The notes below the pieces were generated by a model. The model saw only the letters and a list, made by a program, of their open reading frames with translations, made no database searches and was not told where the DNA came from. From Siphlonurus alternatus (Eukaryota; Arthropoda; Insecta; Ephemeroptera; Siphlonuridae), in contig OX463781.1 of assembly GCA_949825025.1 (NCBI GenBank), positions 44,323,469 through 44,387,468 of the forward strand: a DNA stretch of 64,000 bases, written 5' to 3'. Positions 36,287-49,269 of the stretch are shown here, in pieces (within the stretch, counting starts at the first letter, position 1; every line of letters starts with the position of its first letter). A program made the translations under genes and the position numbers.

Positions 36287-36569
36287 TCTCAGGTGTTCAA
36301 AATATTGATATTTAAATAAAAAATAATAATTGACAATTAATTTTGTAACTTTATTATATTCAATAATTTAACTAACAAAGTAAGTATATATCAATATATC
36401 ATTAAGTAGTAACTTATTACATATATAAATCTTATTTAATGACAAAAGTAAGCAATAAGGAAATTCAAAAGAAACAAGTGTTCATTGCAACAAAGGGATC
36501 ATGTTAGTATAATATCATCTCGATGAACGCCCACGATACTGACCTCTCTCTCTCTAATTAACACACGGT

Positions 36570-36715
36570 AAATTTATCTGGTGGTGGTTGCTTGGCAACG
36601 CCAGCATGCAGTCACATCAGCAGGCCACCGCAACTGCTGCTACCTGTTGACGTCACCTCATTATGCAACAGATGCTGCTCGCAAGTAGATGACTTGATTT
36701 GTAATACCTGCAAAA
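36570..36715. promoter_or_regulatory. island with RFX X-box and CRE
   Basis: GTTGCTTGGCAAC at 36587-36599 is a near-perfect X-box, the site of RFX factors. TGACGTCA lies at 36648-36655. On the minus strand a pyrimidine-rich tract ending TTTTGCAG (exon would start at 36707) precedes 31 open codons and TGA at 36612-36614, so a terminal minus-strand exon cannot be excluded. The peptide shows no domain. A regulatory reading is favoured because of the two strong palindromic sites. Confidence 0.38.
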
Positions 36716-37004
36716 TAATAAAAAAAAAAATAAACAACAAACTGAAAATTTATTATACTAGTATATAACATTTTTATGATCATGATACTTTTAAACATAA
36801 CATATTATTGATATTTAACATATTATAACATATTGATATTTATAATATATGAAATGAAATTTAATAGTCATTATGTTAATTCGTTTTATATGTGAAATTT
36901 AACTAAACAAAATATGAAAGAAAGAAAAAAAAAACAAATATATTTAGGCTTTATTTTGAATTCATATTTTATACCATAAAATAAAAATATATATGCACTT
37001 CTGT

Positions 37005-37100
37005 GGTTCCATAAGCTTTGATCAATTTTTATAGCAAGAAGAGGTGTGCATCTTGATTGAGGTTTTTCAAGGTTCCTTACAGTAACCTTAAATAATCACT
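37005..37100 (+). mobile_element. fragment of the 5S-headed SINE family
   Basis: TGTGGTTCCATAAGCTTTGAT, then AAGAAGAGGTGTGCATC and TTGATTGAGGTTTTTCAAGG, match the body and tail of 5260-5845 (TGTGGTTCTCCAGGCTTTAGA, AAGAGGTGTCCGTCC, GACTGAGGTTTTCC). The head and distal tail are missing. Confidence 0.55.
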
Positions 37101-37539
37101 TATAGCTAATTTTCATACCAGGATAATAAAAATTAATAAAAAAACAAACAAATAAAAATATATATTTTCTTTTCATAATATTCAATCAATGTACCACTGA
37201 CTGGTTTATCAAGCATTAGAGAGGTGGCTGATTTCTTTACGTCTTGAGCGGATTTGAATTTGCATAAAAAATATTTGCAAGAGCGTGATATAAAATGGCA
37301 GAGAACGGAACTTGTCTCATTTTAAGTGTGAGACAAAAAGAACGTGAGGGAAGTTTCATTCACGTTCTATTCCTGTGTGGAGACATTTACTGTAGAAATC
37401 AAATTATATTACTCTGACCTCCAACCTTTTTAAGATTTGTTTAGAGGTCAGGAGGTATTGCTAAAAAGTGTGGCCAAGCTTGGGTTTGAACCTATACCCC
37501 TTTAAGGTCATATATACTTTTATTAAGAATTAACATCTA

Positions 37540-37690
37540 TTTACGCCTCTTTCTGAATTATACTTTTAATAACTTTTTAAAAATAATACCCGGGCTGTAA
37601 AATATATGACAAAAAAAAACGAAGCATAACTTGTCACAAAGTAATTCATTTCTGCAATATCATTTTCATGCTGCAGGTTGTCCATTTTTG
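37540..37690. repeat. degraded arm of the 16475-type hairpin element
   Basis: AACTTTTTAAAAATAATACCC, GGGCTGTAAAATATATGAC, GAAGCATAACTTG and ATTTCTGCA match the right arm of 16475-16800 in the same orientation. No opposite arm is present. Confidence 0.5.
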
Positions 37691-38245
37691 ACAATTTTAG
37701 AACTAGAATATTACCATGCATGTCGGAATCTCAAATAAATAAACATGCATAGTTAATCGATCTCGACTTATAGTTAAAAAAAATAAATAAACGTTCCATA
37801 ATTTTTGACATTGTGTATGAGTGGTGATATAATATATATTGAATAAATTTTTTGCAGTAAAATCTTAAGTAAAGCAATTTCTTCCATAGTTTGAATTAAC
37901 TATATAGGTTGCAAGCCAAGTTTTATTTATAGTTTCAAGACATGAAAAAGAAGTAAATGATTAAAAAATATTAATTCATTATTCATCACGTTTAAAACTT
38001 AGCATTTCAATAATCTAAAAATATTTTTAATGGAAATAAAATAATATAACTGTTCAAATGTTCATGTCATTGTTTTATATAAAGTACAAAATGTTAATTA
38101 TATAAAAATCTTGTCAATACATTTTAATAGAAAGTCATGTTTTTGAAGTAATTGGAATTTTTAATGAGATTTAAAAAAATATATATGCGTTTATATTGTC
38201 ATTATAAAAAAAACACAGTGTTATTAGTCGCTGGTTTAACTCCTC
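37691..38245. other. AT-rich non-coding DNA
   Basis: Nothing supported. Confidence 0.5.
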
Positions 38246-38493
38246 ACACTCCTGACAGGTCACAGAGGTCATGCCACACACTAATATAAGGTCACAGAGG
38301 TCATGCCACACACTAATATAAGGTCACAGAGGTCATGCCACACACTCCTGACAGGTCACAGAGGTCATGCCACACACTAATATAATGTCACAGAGGTCAT
38401 GCCACACACTAATATAAGGTCACAGAGGTCATGCCACACACTAATATAATGTCACAGAGGTCATGCCACACACTAATATAAGGTCACCGGTCA
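38246..38493. repeat. 32-bp minisatellite carrying nuclear-receptor DR3 sites, about 8 copies
   Basis: Eight units with a strict 32-bp period. Each core is AGGTCA-CAG-AGGTCA followed by TGCCACACACT and a variable 6-bp stretch. First half-sites start at 38257, 38289, 38321, 38353, 38385, 38417, 38449 and 38481; second half-sites start 9 bp later. Variants: units 1 and 4 have CCTGAC before the core, units 2, 3 and 6 have AATATA, units 5 and 7 have AATATA and a damaged first half-site ATGTCA, and unit 8 is shortened to AGGTCA-C-CGGTCA. Five units therefore hold a perfect DR3. AGGTCA is the canonical half-site of nuclear receptors. Whether anything binds here is inference. Confidence 0.93.
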
Positions 38494-41400
38494 TTTTTTA
38501 CCTTTAAAATGACAACTGCCAATAAATAAAAATGCAGTTTTTATTTTAAACTGTAAGATATATAAAATATGATCAGCCAAAAATATTGTCACAGTATAAT
38601 GTTTATAACTTTATCATAATTTATTATTTGTATAGTTTGCAATACATACTAGAATATAATTTCAATGCCTCACAATTGAAATTTATTAATGTACTATTTA
38701 CTTTACACATATATACTATAAAGACAACTTTTTTCATTGAACCTTTTTATTTACTAACGTTAATGAAACCTTAATGAAAAAGAATACAATAAATTTCACA
38801 AGTATGCTCGACAGTATAATAACTTACGGTGGTAGAACAAAAACATATATTTCATTTGATCTTTGATGGCATTTTCATTCTTTTAACTTGTTTTGTATTA
38901 CATCACATACATTTCTGAAATGTTTTTATAATAGTTGTTCCCATTCCAGTTTTAATTCTCATTACAATTCTTAAAAAGAATTACAGAAAGAAGCTCTGTT
39001 AAATGCGTATTTTATTGTATTATTTACATACTTTAAAAACGTATTTATATGCTGTTAATATAGAAAAATGAGCCTTGTGTATTTAGAAAGTTTTAATTAA
39101 TACGTTGTTATAGATTGCTTTGTTTGTAATGCACTTAAGTCGTCAGCAAAAGTTGCTGTTAGATTAATCAAGAACTGTCTATAGTTCTTTATGTTGAAGT
39201 CGGATCAGTTGATATAGCACAACAAATATTGAAGTTTCTATTCAACCTGATTGTGCATTCTGAGATTTGTTTTAAATTAATGACAAATAAAAAAAATTAA
39301 TTGAATATCAATACTGTTTTATTTATAATTTAATTATGTATTTCTTGAAGTTTCTAGTTGTTTTTTATTCACCTTTTTTATCACTTATTTTTGCCATGTA
39401 TAAAGAGTAGCAAATTTGAACGTTATGTGTGTGTTATTTTATAGGTACAGAATTAAGTTACAAATTATTTTTCATTCATTTATGTATAACAATATCAATT
39501 TTTTTTTTAAATTAATCTTTATTTGATTACAAAATAAGACAATACTAATTCATAATACAACTATAGTTAGTAAAAATTTGTCTGTGAAAAAAAAAATAAA
39601 TAATAATATTAATAATAATAACAGACAAGCGTTTGTGAAGAAAATATTAGAATATAATTAATGTTTGCTATTATGATTATTGCATCAATTAGAAATCTTA
39701 ATTAATGTTTTATTAACCCATTTAGACAATAATGCAATTATAATAAAATTATAATAAAATAAATTATTTAATTACAATATTATTGCATTTAAATATCTAT
39801 ACTTCATATATAGGTAAGTCATATTTTTAGAATAATTTATTTATAACCATCTCATAGTGTTCTATTTAATAATATGCAATAAAAAATATAAGTGCATTTT
39901 ATTGCAATATATTATATAGATTTACTTAATCATTTATCATATTATGTTTTTATACAAGTTATCATATATTATATCATATATATTTTTTTTTATATATTAA
40001 TAAGTAGCACACACTCTTGTATATATATATAGTTCTAGTTAACATACATAACATGTGCATAATACATTCTATACAATAAAAAAAAAGGAAAAGTTATGCA
40101 CTTTTGTTGCATCTTCTCTATATAATGCAGATAATAAATAACATTAGTGTAAGCGTGCCATGATGATGGTACGTGATTGGTAGGTTTACCCTTGTCCCCA
40201 TTGATGTGCAGTACTACTTGGACACTGTTACATCATTTATGTTAGCACTCGCGACGACGACCACTGAATGCAACAAGTTAGATGGCAACCACGTACATCC
40301 AAGGTAGTGTCTTACTTTTTTGTAAAGCAAAAATTTCTCATGTATTCTCAGTAGTTTCGATTATCATATAAATCTTTCACTTGAAATATCCAAATACGCA
40401 AATTACAGTAGTTGTTTTTAAAGTCTATAGAATGTGTTATTCATAATATTAATGATATACTTATTGCCATTGTCTTTGCATGCATAAAAAATATAAGTGC
40501 AACTTTAATTCACAACTCTTTTAATTTATATAAATATTTCATTGTGTATTTTTAGTCTATATTTTAATATTTTGTTTTACTATTTTATGAAGTACATTAT
40601 TTTATTATTTACTTGAACTGTTATGACAATTATTTTGTATTTTGAAAATAATACTTATTTTATATATAATGGAAATAATGTTCATATACCCATAGAAGGT
40701 TTAGATACTTTATTGTGTTAATTTAGTGTTTCATTTTAAATTCAATCATATTAAAACACAATACATATACGGTGATAAATAATACATAATTATTAAATAA
40801 TACAGCTAGATAAATTTAAATTTTATGTGAAAAAAAAAAGACGAAATTGTGAATTTATTTTACAAATTACTTAAAGCAATCAGCTGATTAAGAATAGTCC
40901 AATGCTGCCTGCATACTATAGCACGTATACGCCGGCCGCATGTCTGCTGCACTTGCTTCATTGAACGTCGCAATGTAACCTTGTTAGAGAACTCAGTGAA
41001 CAATAGAAGAATAACAGTTGTTGTTGCATTACTTTGTTAGGAAATAATGTTCATACACTTACTAGGGACAGATTATTTTTAATGTGTTTTACTTTCAATT
41101 GAATTGTATAATAGATAAATATTAATAAGCTATACCGAATCAAGAAATTAAGATTTTATTAATCCTATCAGATATTATTATTCTTAATTTTCTATTTATT
41201 ATATAAAATAAATGAACATTTGAAATTTTACTTGAGATGGGCGTATCTCTTATTAAGTATACATCGATGATCGCTGTCAGGTATGATTAATGAAGCTATA
41301 GATGCAACATAATGCTTCATGAATAGATGTGATGACAATATAGTGAATGTTATAACTTCTTAACAAACAAACAAGCGAATTTGTTGAATATTTTACGTAC

Positions 41401-44400
41401 CGGTTCAATGTTAAATTAACCTTACATAATGTAAATTTAGTGAAACTGTGAACAATTTGCTCGGTAAATGATATTGCATTGTTGAAATGAGATTATATTT
41501 CATTGTTACAAAGTGCGGGTGGCGTGTCATATAGATAACCATAACAATTGGCTTAACAATGACATAACAAAAACAAGGTTAATATTAAACACGTTATTAT
41601 CAATTGCTATAATATATTTCAATTATTTTAACTGTCATCCATGTAACTTAATTAAAAATATTTTTTATGTTACTGATGTTTTATTTTGCAACAAATTATT
41701 ATCATAGGTGAAGAATATTGTATAGTACTAAAATAGTACAGTTAAAAACAAATTAATGAATTTATTAGAAACAAAAAATTAAAAGCATTTACTAAATAAC
41801 ATGAAAAAAAATTATAGTGTTACTTTATACAAACTAATGGATAATTTCTCAATTAAATTTTTGTGTCATTAGGTCAAGATTAAATAAAATAATTGAGATT
41901 ATTTATTTTATATTAATTAAATAATTTACCAATTTTAATCATATTAAATTTATTTCAATAAAAATCATGTAAGCTGCATTTGAGTTTTAGATACATACCT
42001 GTGCTGTATTCATTCTATATAATTATGCTCTTAATTTAGTTTAAATTAAAAATAGTAAGAAAAATCATAATAATTTGATATTTTTCTCCCCCACCCCCAA
42101 ATTTGTAACTCTCTGAAATAAATTTTATTTTAATATTGAAAACGTAAGAAAAAACATTAATCATCAAAAGAAAAAATATATATATTTGGTAAACGTCTAT
42201 AAAAAAAAAAATCAATATTGCAAAAATAAAATTCAAGGACATTTTTTAACAAATATATTAATTATTAATATAACAAGTCATGTATGATGTGCCACATATT
42301 CATCCATGTATGTCGTACAATATGTTTTATATAGAAACACGCATAATAAATTTGGCATGGTTTACTGGAAGAAATGGAAAGTAGTTGGCCACATAACATT
42401 ATATACAACGAGTATAAGACAAGCTCATCCCACCCATCAACTTTAATATAGACCCAGATCTTATGGAAGAAGCAATATAGTCTTTTTTATATACATAAGG
42501 CTTATTTTTGTATCTCGTATCATATTAAGAGAGTTTTTTTGTTATAGTACGGTATAGACGAGCGTTATTAGAGAAAGTGAAAATGGCACACTATTATATA
42601 TTTATACATAACCATCATGACGATGTATTTTATATACATTTAAAATATAATATTATTATGTAATAAAAAAAGATTAGCTGAGTGCCTAGATTAATTATTA
42701 TTTTTTTTAAAAAAATTATATTTAATTTATTAATGTTTTGTAGCCTTGATAATATTTAATTTATATTTTTTAAATAACAAATTTTTAGATTGTTTTATCG
42801 TGAGCTCTGCGATCCATAAGCATGTAAGGTTTAAAATAGTGAGATAGGTTCTTCTTTAAAAAAAAGTCATAAAATTTATAAATTTCTCAATTTTATAATA
42901 ATCATATTAAAATAAAACGTTTTGTTAAGTATTTTAAAACCTCTATATTAAACGATGATATTTATAGGTTTAAGATTAAAAAATTTTTTCGTGATGTATT
43001 TTTTATTGCTAAAAAATATCAAGTAACAAAAATTAGTAACAAACAATTAAATTAAATATATTTACAAATTCGTTCTCCATTATGTCAAAAAGGGCCTAAA
43101 AAAAGTATTTTGAAAGTAAAGATAGCTTCTTAATTATTTAATTTGACCTGCGGATTGAAAATTACTTTGAAGCCTGCGTGTTTTGTAATATTTTACACAG
43201 TAAAATAACCTTTAGCTTATCGAAAAAAAAAAAATAATATAAAAAATAAACCCTTACGGTACCTTAGTTCTATAAGATTTTGATTGTTAAATACATACTT
43301 GCCTTTTTTCAATATTTAGGTTATAGTTTTTATGTTTAATTAATTTAGAACTATACAATGATCTGAACACAAATTATTATTCAGGTCATATCTTTATAAT
43401 ATATCAGATTTTTGTTCATGTTACCATAATTAGATAAGCTTATAATAAAATAATTTAATGTAGGCTGAGAGAATATATATAATAAATGTATATGCTTGAA
43501 AATAAAAAAACAATTTAGCCAATTATCTCATAAAATAACACTATATACAGCGAATTCTTAAAGTTGGTGAAACATTAAATGAGTCATGAGGCAAGTTTTT
43601 CATCCGATAATATACGTTTATGGTTCCATACTTATTTATATATTATAAAATATAAAATAAAATACGTAAGATAATATTTACACAGTATTGCTATTGATTA
43701 TTTTTATAACTGTTATTAATTTTTACTTTTTTCAGGTATATACATGAATATCATGTGATAATATCATGTATATCATGTACCCAACCTATATCGAAATACT
43801 GTATAAGATTAAATAACAAATAAAATAAATAAATATACAAGGAAAAAATAAGTACAATAAAGTGAAACAATTAACTATCATTAAATAAGAAAAATTAAAA
43901 TAAATAAAAATTTCTTTACATTTAATGTAACTTAAAATTAATTTCACAAAGAAATATTTTGGTTAGTTACATCAAAAATATATAAACATTGTTATTACAA
44001 CTTATGCTTTCTTTTCATCACCATTACAGAGTTAATCACATAATATGCAGTTCATGTATCAGCAGTCACCGTGAAAGTGTACATGACATCCGGTGCTCAA
44101 AAAGTCAACGTACTTGATAATATCTTTAACTAATATGACGATGAGATTTCGATACTTTATAGCATGCGTTTGTCTTCATTGAAGAATCATTGCCACAAAA
44201 AAATTAAGACACACATGTTTAATTTTTTAACCGAAAGAGTAATAAAGTTACAAAAAATAATGTATCATCAAAAATTATTTTTGAAGGTAAAACAAGAGTT
44301 GTTTTATTATTCAAAATTTTTTTAACTATAAAATTCATACTATTAATATATTATATTTGCTAATATAGATTTTTTTTATTTAACCTACATAACCATATTT

Positions 44401-44905
44401 TCAATGGTAATTTACATAAGTTATATAGTTCCTATTTCAATATATAGGGAGTTTCTTAATGCTAAATCTTTCATGAAATATAAATTTACTTGGGAGTTTT
44501 AAGTTCATGCACTAACAAATAATGTTATACCCCTAATAGTTAAAAAAAATCTTATTTGAATTAGTTAATAAGAAAATATTAGAATTTTGTGACACTCGAT
44601 TGCATAAATGCCATGAATAACTTTTGTTGATTTCGATTATTACAACAATCAATATTAATGAAATGAAGCTTGAATTAAAGATAGATTTCATACATGCAAT
44701 TGAATGCAAAAAAAAATATACACATTAAGTATATTTTATATTAATGATAAAATTAAAATATTATTAATACATGCTTCAAACTAATGCCTATAATTTTGTA
44801 AATTTAACCTTATTTATAATATATTATTATTTTGTATAACAAAATAGTAATAGTAATATAGAACACTGAAAGTAAAGGGCAGTATAATTTATTATTAGTA
44901 TTATT
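38494..44905. other. long AT-rich non-coding region
   Basis: More than 6 kb with no supported gene, RNA or mobile element. Slightly GC-richer patches lie at 40140-40310 and 40875-41000. The latter starts with the palindrome AATCAGCTGATT (CAGCTGAT at 40881-40888). The AT richness and stop density argue against exons. Confidence 0.5.
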
Positions 44906-45003
44906 TATATTGAATGCTAGTTCACTTTTCGGACTTTTACTGTTGCCGGTGTTCGAACACCGGCAACGGTAAAAGTCCGAAAAGTGAACTAGCATTCAAT
45001 ATA
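44906..45003. repeat. 98-bp spacerless palindrome
   Basis: Perfectly centred on TTCGAA (44952-44957). The two 49-nt halves differ at a single base (T at 44941). Outer words are TATATTGAATGCTAGTTCAC and its complement. No loop bases separate the arms. It may be the end-to-end remains of a MITE with a TA-type target, but no family relative was seen in this window. Confidence 0.93.
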
Positions 45004-45398
45004 TGAATATCCTTTGCACGAAAAAGTTATTTACTAGTATTATTTATTATATGCAGTATAGAGCCAGTATATATACACATGAAAGAATGCAAGATTAAAA
45101 CCTGTATACAAAAGACAATGCATGTTGAAAATCTATATTTCTTTGGTTTCCTATATATAGCTACCACGGTTAATTTAACATCTAAAACAGTTTAATTTTC
45201 GGTAAACGACCTACCAAAACAATATTTTCCATCAATATAATCAATTTTTTCGGGAACAAAGAATTAACAACGTGATTTTTACGGTAAATTATCACTAAAA
45301 CAAAGAAAATTCAATTTTCAAAATTATATTTTAATTTTTATTAGTCTCAAATTGCAATTTACTCAATTTATTGTATCGAACACCAACAAATGAACCTT

Positions 45399-45527
45399 AG
45401 GTCTGTTCGTAAATACACAATCAGAAAAAAAAAAAAAACAATTATTATATTGATGATCCTTAGGTTCCATGTACAGAAGGTTCAATAATAATCGATTCTT
45501 TCTGATTGTGTATTTACGAACAGACCT
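45399..45527. mobile_element. MITE with AGGYCTGTTCGTAAA ends, copy 1
   Basis: Inverted ends AGGTCTGTTCGTAAATACAC and GTGTATTTACGAACAGACCT, continuing through AATCAGAAA / TTTCTGATT. The interior is AT-rich. The termini match 55224-55344. No clear TSD. Confidence 0.82.
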
Positions 45528-45559
45528 ATAGTATTGACCCTCACACTACAACATAAAGC

Positions 45560-45730
45560 AAACAGCAGCAGTTAGGGGTCAAACGTGGTCGCTCGCACTG
45601 GCCAAACAAACCACTTTCCATTCCAATCACAGCCACGTAGCTCCTCGCATGGTCACATTCGACTCACGTGGTAACCTTGGTGGCTGTTGGCCAGCCAAGG
45701 GGTGTACATTTAATTTTGCTACACTCTTTC
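45560..45730. promoter_or_regulatory. GC-richer island with CACGTG
   Basis: CTCACGTGG at 45664-45672, plus CACGTAG and repeated GGCCA words. No open frame. A candidate regulatory patch. Confidence 0.28.
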
Positions 45731-46167
45731 ACAATGCACTATTACAATGTTTAGAAATTATTATTCATAGTATAGTATTTAATGTACCATAAAAATAGTA
45801 CAACGATCGTAACCTAAAAACATATATGATAATACTTATAGTGTCAATGTCATTATATAATCATATGACTTAACATGCAAAAATAGGAAAAAATAATTTG
45901 TTGCATTTTTAAACATTCATGTTAATTCTCTGAAAATTTCAATGTCAATTATTCAACCATTCAACCATATAGCATATATTAATTAAAAAAAAAATCTATG
46001 GCGTTTCCATTGTTTCCAAACTAAAATTTGGTATTTAATAAAATTTATATTCAAGTGATCATTAAGATATAGCTACAATTAATATAGATTAAAGTTGATT
46101 CAAAGCATGTCAGAATTTTTCAAAGCACATTATTTTGTTCGCAATAAAAATGTCTATAATGTAAAGA

Positions 46168-46382
<215 letters not shown>

Positions 46383-46640
46383 TTTTCTTTCTTTTTCCAC
46401 CGGTTTGATAATATCATATTTTTGGCTAGTAGAGCGGTGCACTTCCTAAATTTAATCTCGATCTATTATCAGATTTCGTTACTAGCAGACAGAAGGAAAA
46501 GTGGAGGGCAGGTGAGAGTCCTTGGAATGGGTCGAACTTTCATGCACCACCAAACTTGGTCCCTCGTAGTACTTATACGTGGAGCCTCGTCGTTATGGAA
46601 TGCATCCTACATCCAGAATATCTATTAAGTTTTGTATAAA
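46383..46640. other. possible mobile-element remnant beside the (TTTA)n tract
   Basis: Moderate-GC DNA directly right of the tetranucleotide tract. It is open in one plus frame for about 75 codons but has no recognisable domain. Its position suits a LINE 3' region on the minus strand, but the sequence itself does not prove it. Confidence 0.2.
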
Positions 46641-46883
46641 CCAGCATTTAAAAATAATGTACTGGATTTGAAAGTGACATAATTTCCATCATCTGTAAAT
46701 TTTTGACACAAATAAATTAAAAGAATTTAAAGTAAAAATGATTTATTTTTTTAATAATATATACTGCTTTTAATTATGTCATATCCTGAGAAGAAAAATA
46801 CAAATAATGTACAGTACGTGACCTTACATTTCTTGATTTTACTCTAAATTTTATTTGATTAATTAATAAAATTTCTTTTTGTT

Positions 46884-46890
<7 letters not shown>

Positions 46891-46966
<76 letters not shown>
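46891..46966. repeat. (AT)n microsatellite
   Basis: A pure AT tract of about 38 units. Confidence 0.97.
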
Positions 46967-46968
<2 letters not shown>

Positions 46969-47099
46969 AAAAGCAAAACAGAAAAAAAAAATGAATACGT
47001 ATTTTTTCTGCTTATTGATGAAGCAAATACAGCAAAACATTTTAATGTCGTAATACAGTTTATGTAAATTTTTAAGTATTGTGTCTTGAACACATTTTT

Positions 47100-47310
47100 A
47101 CTTCTAACTGCAACATTGTAGTTTCCGTTTTGCCGCGAGATATTCACTTTCTCGCTGGTTCTTATGGAGCGTGGTTCCCTGTGGATTTCGCTTATGTCCA
47201 CGGGTCACGAGACGCGGCCGCGGGATGACCTGCCTTGCAGCTGTCACGTGTCAATATCTGCAGCGCAAATGCACCCATTTCTTGTGCGTTTCTCCCGTAA
47301 TCGATCACAT
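47100..47310. promoter_or_regulatory. GC-rich island with GTCACGTGTC
   Basis: Contains GACGCGGCCGCGGGATGACC and GTCACGTG at 47243-47250. Open frames on both strands carry no known domain. A regulatory element or non-coding exon is possible. Confidence 0.3.
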
Positions 47311-47384
47311 AATCAGGAAGTGCAATTATTAATAATTAGCTTGTGTAATTTATATTACAGAGTTTTCTCATATTTTTTCTCTTA

Positions 47385-47570
47385 GGGCCGTCTCACACAG
47401 AATCGTATGATTTCGTAACGTATGATAAATAATTATGAATCTGTACGCGCGCACACAGCTTCGTTTTGCATCGCATCGCATGCGATTGTACGTTTATAAT
47501 TTACAATCGGTTCTAAATTTTTATCATACGAAGTCATACGATGCGATAAAAAGGCAGTGTGCGACCCCCC
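47385..47570. mobile_element. PIF/Harbinger-type MITE (GGGCCGTCTCACACAG ends)
   Basis: Ends GGGCCGTCTCACACAG and, on the right, CAGTGTGCGACCCCCC are imperfect inverted repeats flanked by TTA (47382-47384 and 47571-47573). The interior has ATCGTATGA / TCATACGA inverted words. The G-rich plus CACAC end and the TTA duplication fit Harbinger MITEs. Confidence 0.75.
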
Positions 47571-48194
47571 TTAAATATAATGCTTGATGATTTGTATAGC
47601 GTTATCATAGACCATTAATTAAATGTAATGTATAATAATTAACACAATAATATGCAACATCTTAATTTCGTTTCAATTTGTTTTACAATAGTTTTTAATG
47701 TTTAAAAAAAAATGAAATTATATTTAAACACAAAATTGTACATTCAATTTATAACTTGTTGATATTATGAATTCATATCACAAGTCATGGTGGTCTACAC
47801 TTTTTTTTTTTTACTTATTTTTAATGCTATATTGTAAATTTGATTTAATAAACTGATTAATAATTAATGGAAATTTTGTAAGAAATCTTTGCTTAAAGAA
47901 ACGATCAAACAGTGAGAGTTCACCGCAAAAAGAAAGACAGGAAATAGTTCCTATCAAAAATTAATCAAACGTGAAATAAAGTTTAAGACGCGAAGACGCG
48001 AAAAAAGTACGTAAATTATTAAAAAAAAAAAAAAAAAATAGTGAGAGTTTCGTTCATTCAAGCGCAGTAAAATGTGAGCAGTAATCGATTAGGAATCATT
48101 TAGATTTGTCAAATCTTTCAATATTAATTTTCAAATGAACCTTATTCCTGAGAATTTTGTATCATAGTTGGAATACAAAATATAAAGCATTTTA
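47571..48194. other. AT-rich non-coding DNA
   Basis: Nothing supported. Confidence 0.5.
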
Positions 48195-48400
48195 TAGCAA
48201 TCCATCGCAGCATTCACCTGGTTGTGACTAAAGAAACCATTGAAACTTCAGTCTGGATGGTTGACACTTGATGGAGAATGCCCTCCCAGATGCACGAGTT
48301 CTTTAGCAACCACCACTTGTGAAAAGTTTGGCGGTGCCTGGAATAGAACTCACGACCATCCTATTACGAATCAGATGCACATTCCACTGCCCGGTATTGT
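48195..48400 (-). mobile_element. tRNA-headed SINE with the shared tail, minus strand
   Basis: On the minus strand it starts CCGGGCAGTGGAATGTGC and has a weak B box, GAGTTCTATTCC. It ends in CATCCAGACTGAAGTTTC, ATGGTTTC and GGTGAATGCTGCGATGG. That end matches the tail of the 5S-headed SINEs (CCTGACTGAGGTTTTCC, GTGAATGCTGG). The pol III head differs from those, so head and tail have been combined independently. Confidence 0.6.
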
Positions 48401-48615
48401 AGTCTGCACGCGTCACGTGACCCTGAAACTGCTGACCTCTCACCCTCGGTGCCCACCACCTGTTGATCCCGCTCACAACTTTCGCCTCCTGCCGAGTGTG
48501 CGCTACTGAGAGGCAAGTTGGTCACCAGGTCTGAGCGGCCCAGACACTGGAGAACCTCTCGGGGCGAGTTTGTTCCTCAGACGTGCGTCACTTTCCTCCT
48601 CAGTTAACATCAATG
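48401..48615. promoter_or_regulatory. GC-rich island with palindromic GTCACGTGAC
   Basis: The ten-base palindrome GTCACGTGAC lies at 48412-48421, inside a C-rich block (CACCCTCGGTGCCCACCACC). No open frame with a known domain. Confidence 0.32.
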
Positions 48616-48809
48616 TAGGTGTGCAAACAATTGATTTGTTTATTTAACAAAAAATTAAGAGAAATTTTAAAAGTTAATAATTTCTATTTATATTAATAAA
48701 TAATAATATAAAGGAAAAATTATTATTTTGAAAGAAACTGATTATTATTTTTTGTTAATTTAAATACGTTGCTGTATTACTGCTATTACAGCTGTATGAT
48801 AGAAGCTTT

Positions 48810-48926
48810 ATTCGGGGAAATAGCCAGGTTTCATTATCTGCGCGGTTAGTGTCATTGAGTTAGGTTGAAGCTAACCGTGGTTATGATTACATAGTAAGAC
48901 GCTGGTTATCTTCCTTCCTGAATGGC
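48810..48926. mobile_element. family G snap-back MITE, degraded copy
   Basis: TTCGGGGAAATAGCCAGGTTTC, GCGGTTAGTGTCATTGAGTT, GAAGCTAACCGTGGTTA and CTGGTTATCTTCCTTCCTG in the family order. Confidence 0.75.
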
Positions 48927-49117
48927 AGATATATGTCTGATTTTGCTATTAAGTTATGTAGTGCGCTAATAAGATTTTTATCTGCATATAAAATCATAAT
49001 TTATGTACAAATAAATTACAGATTAAATTAAATCTAAAACAATTTTATCTTATCTTTTCAATCTAATAATTTCAAAGCTGAATGAAATTTTAATTAAATT
49101 ATTGCTAACATAGAGTA

Positions 49118-49218
49118 TGTTTACATGATGGTGTTTAATACGGATTCGTTGACGACGGATAATGTTATTCTTATGAGGCGTCGTCAACAGATACGCATTA
49201 AACACTGTCATGTAAACG
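49118..49218. mobile_element. MITE with TGTTTACATGA ends and TA duplication
   Basis: TGTTTACATGATGGTGTTTA at the left and its diverged complement TTAAACACTGTCATGTAAACG at the right pair. The inner words GTTGACGAC / GTCGTCAAC also pair. TA lies on both sides (49116-49117 and 49219-49220). Confidence 0.82.
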
Positions 49219-49269
49219 TAGTGTTAATTAGTTAAAAGTTACCATATTTAATCACAGTATATATGAAGC

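Noticed and set aside
38246..38493. CRISPR array
   Set aside because: The 32-bp units are contiguous with no unique spacers, and the DNA is eukaryotic.
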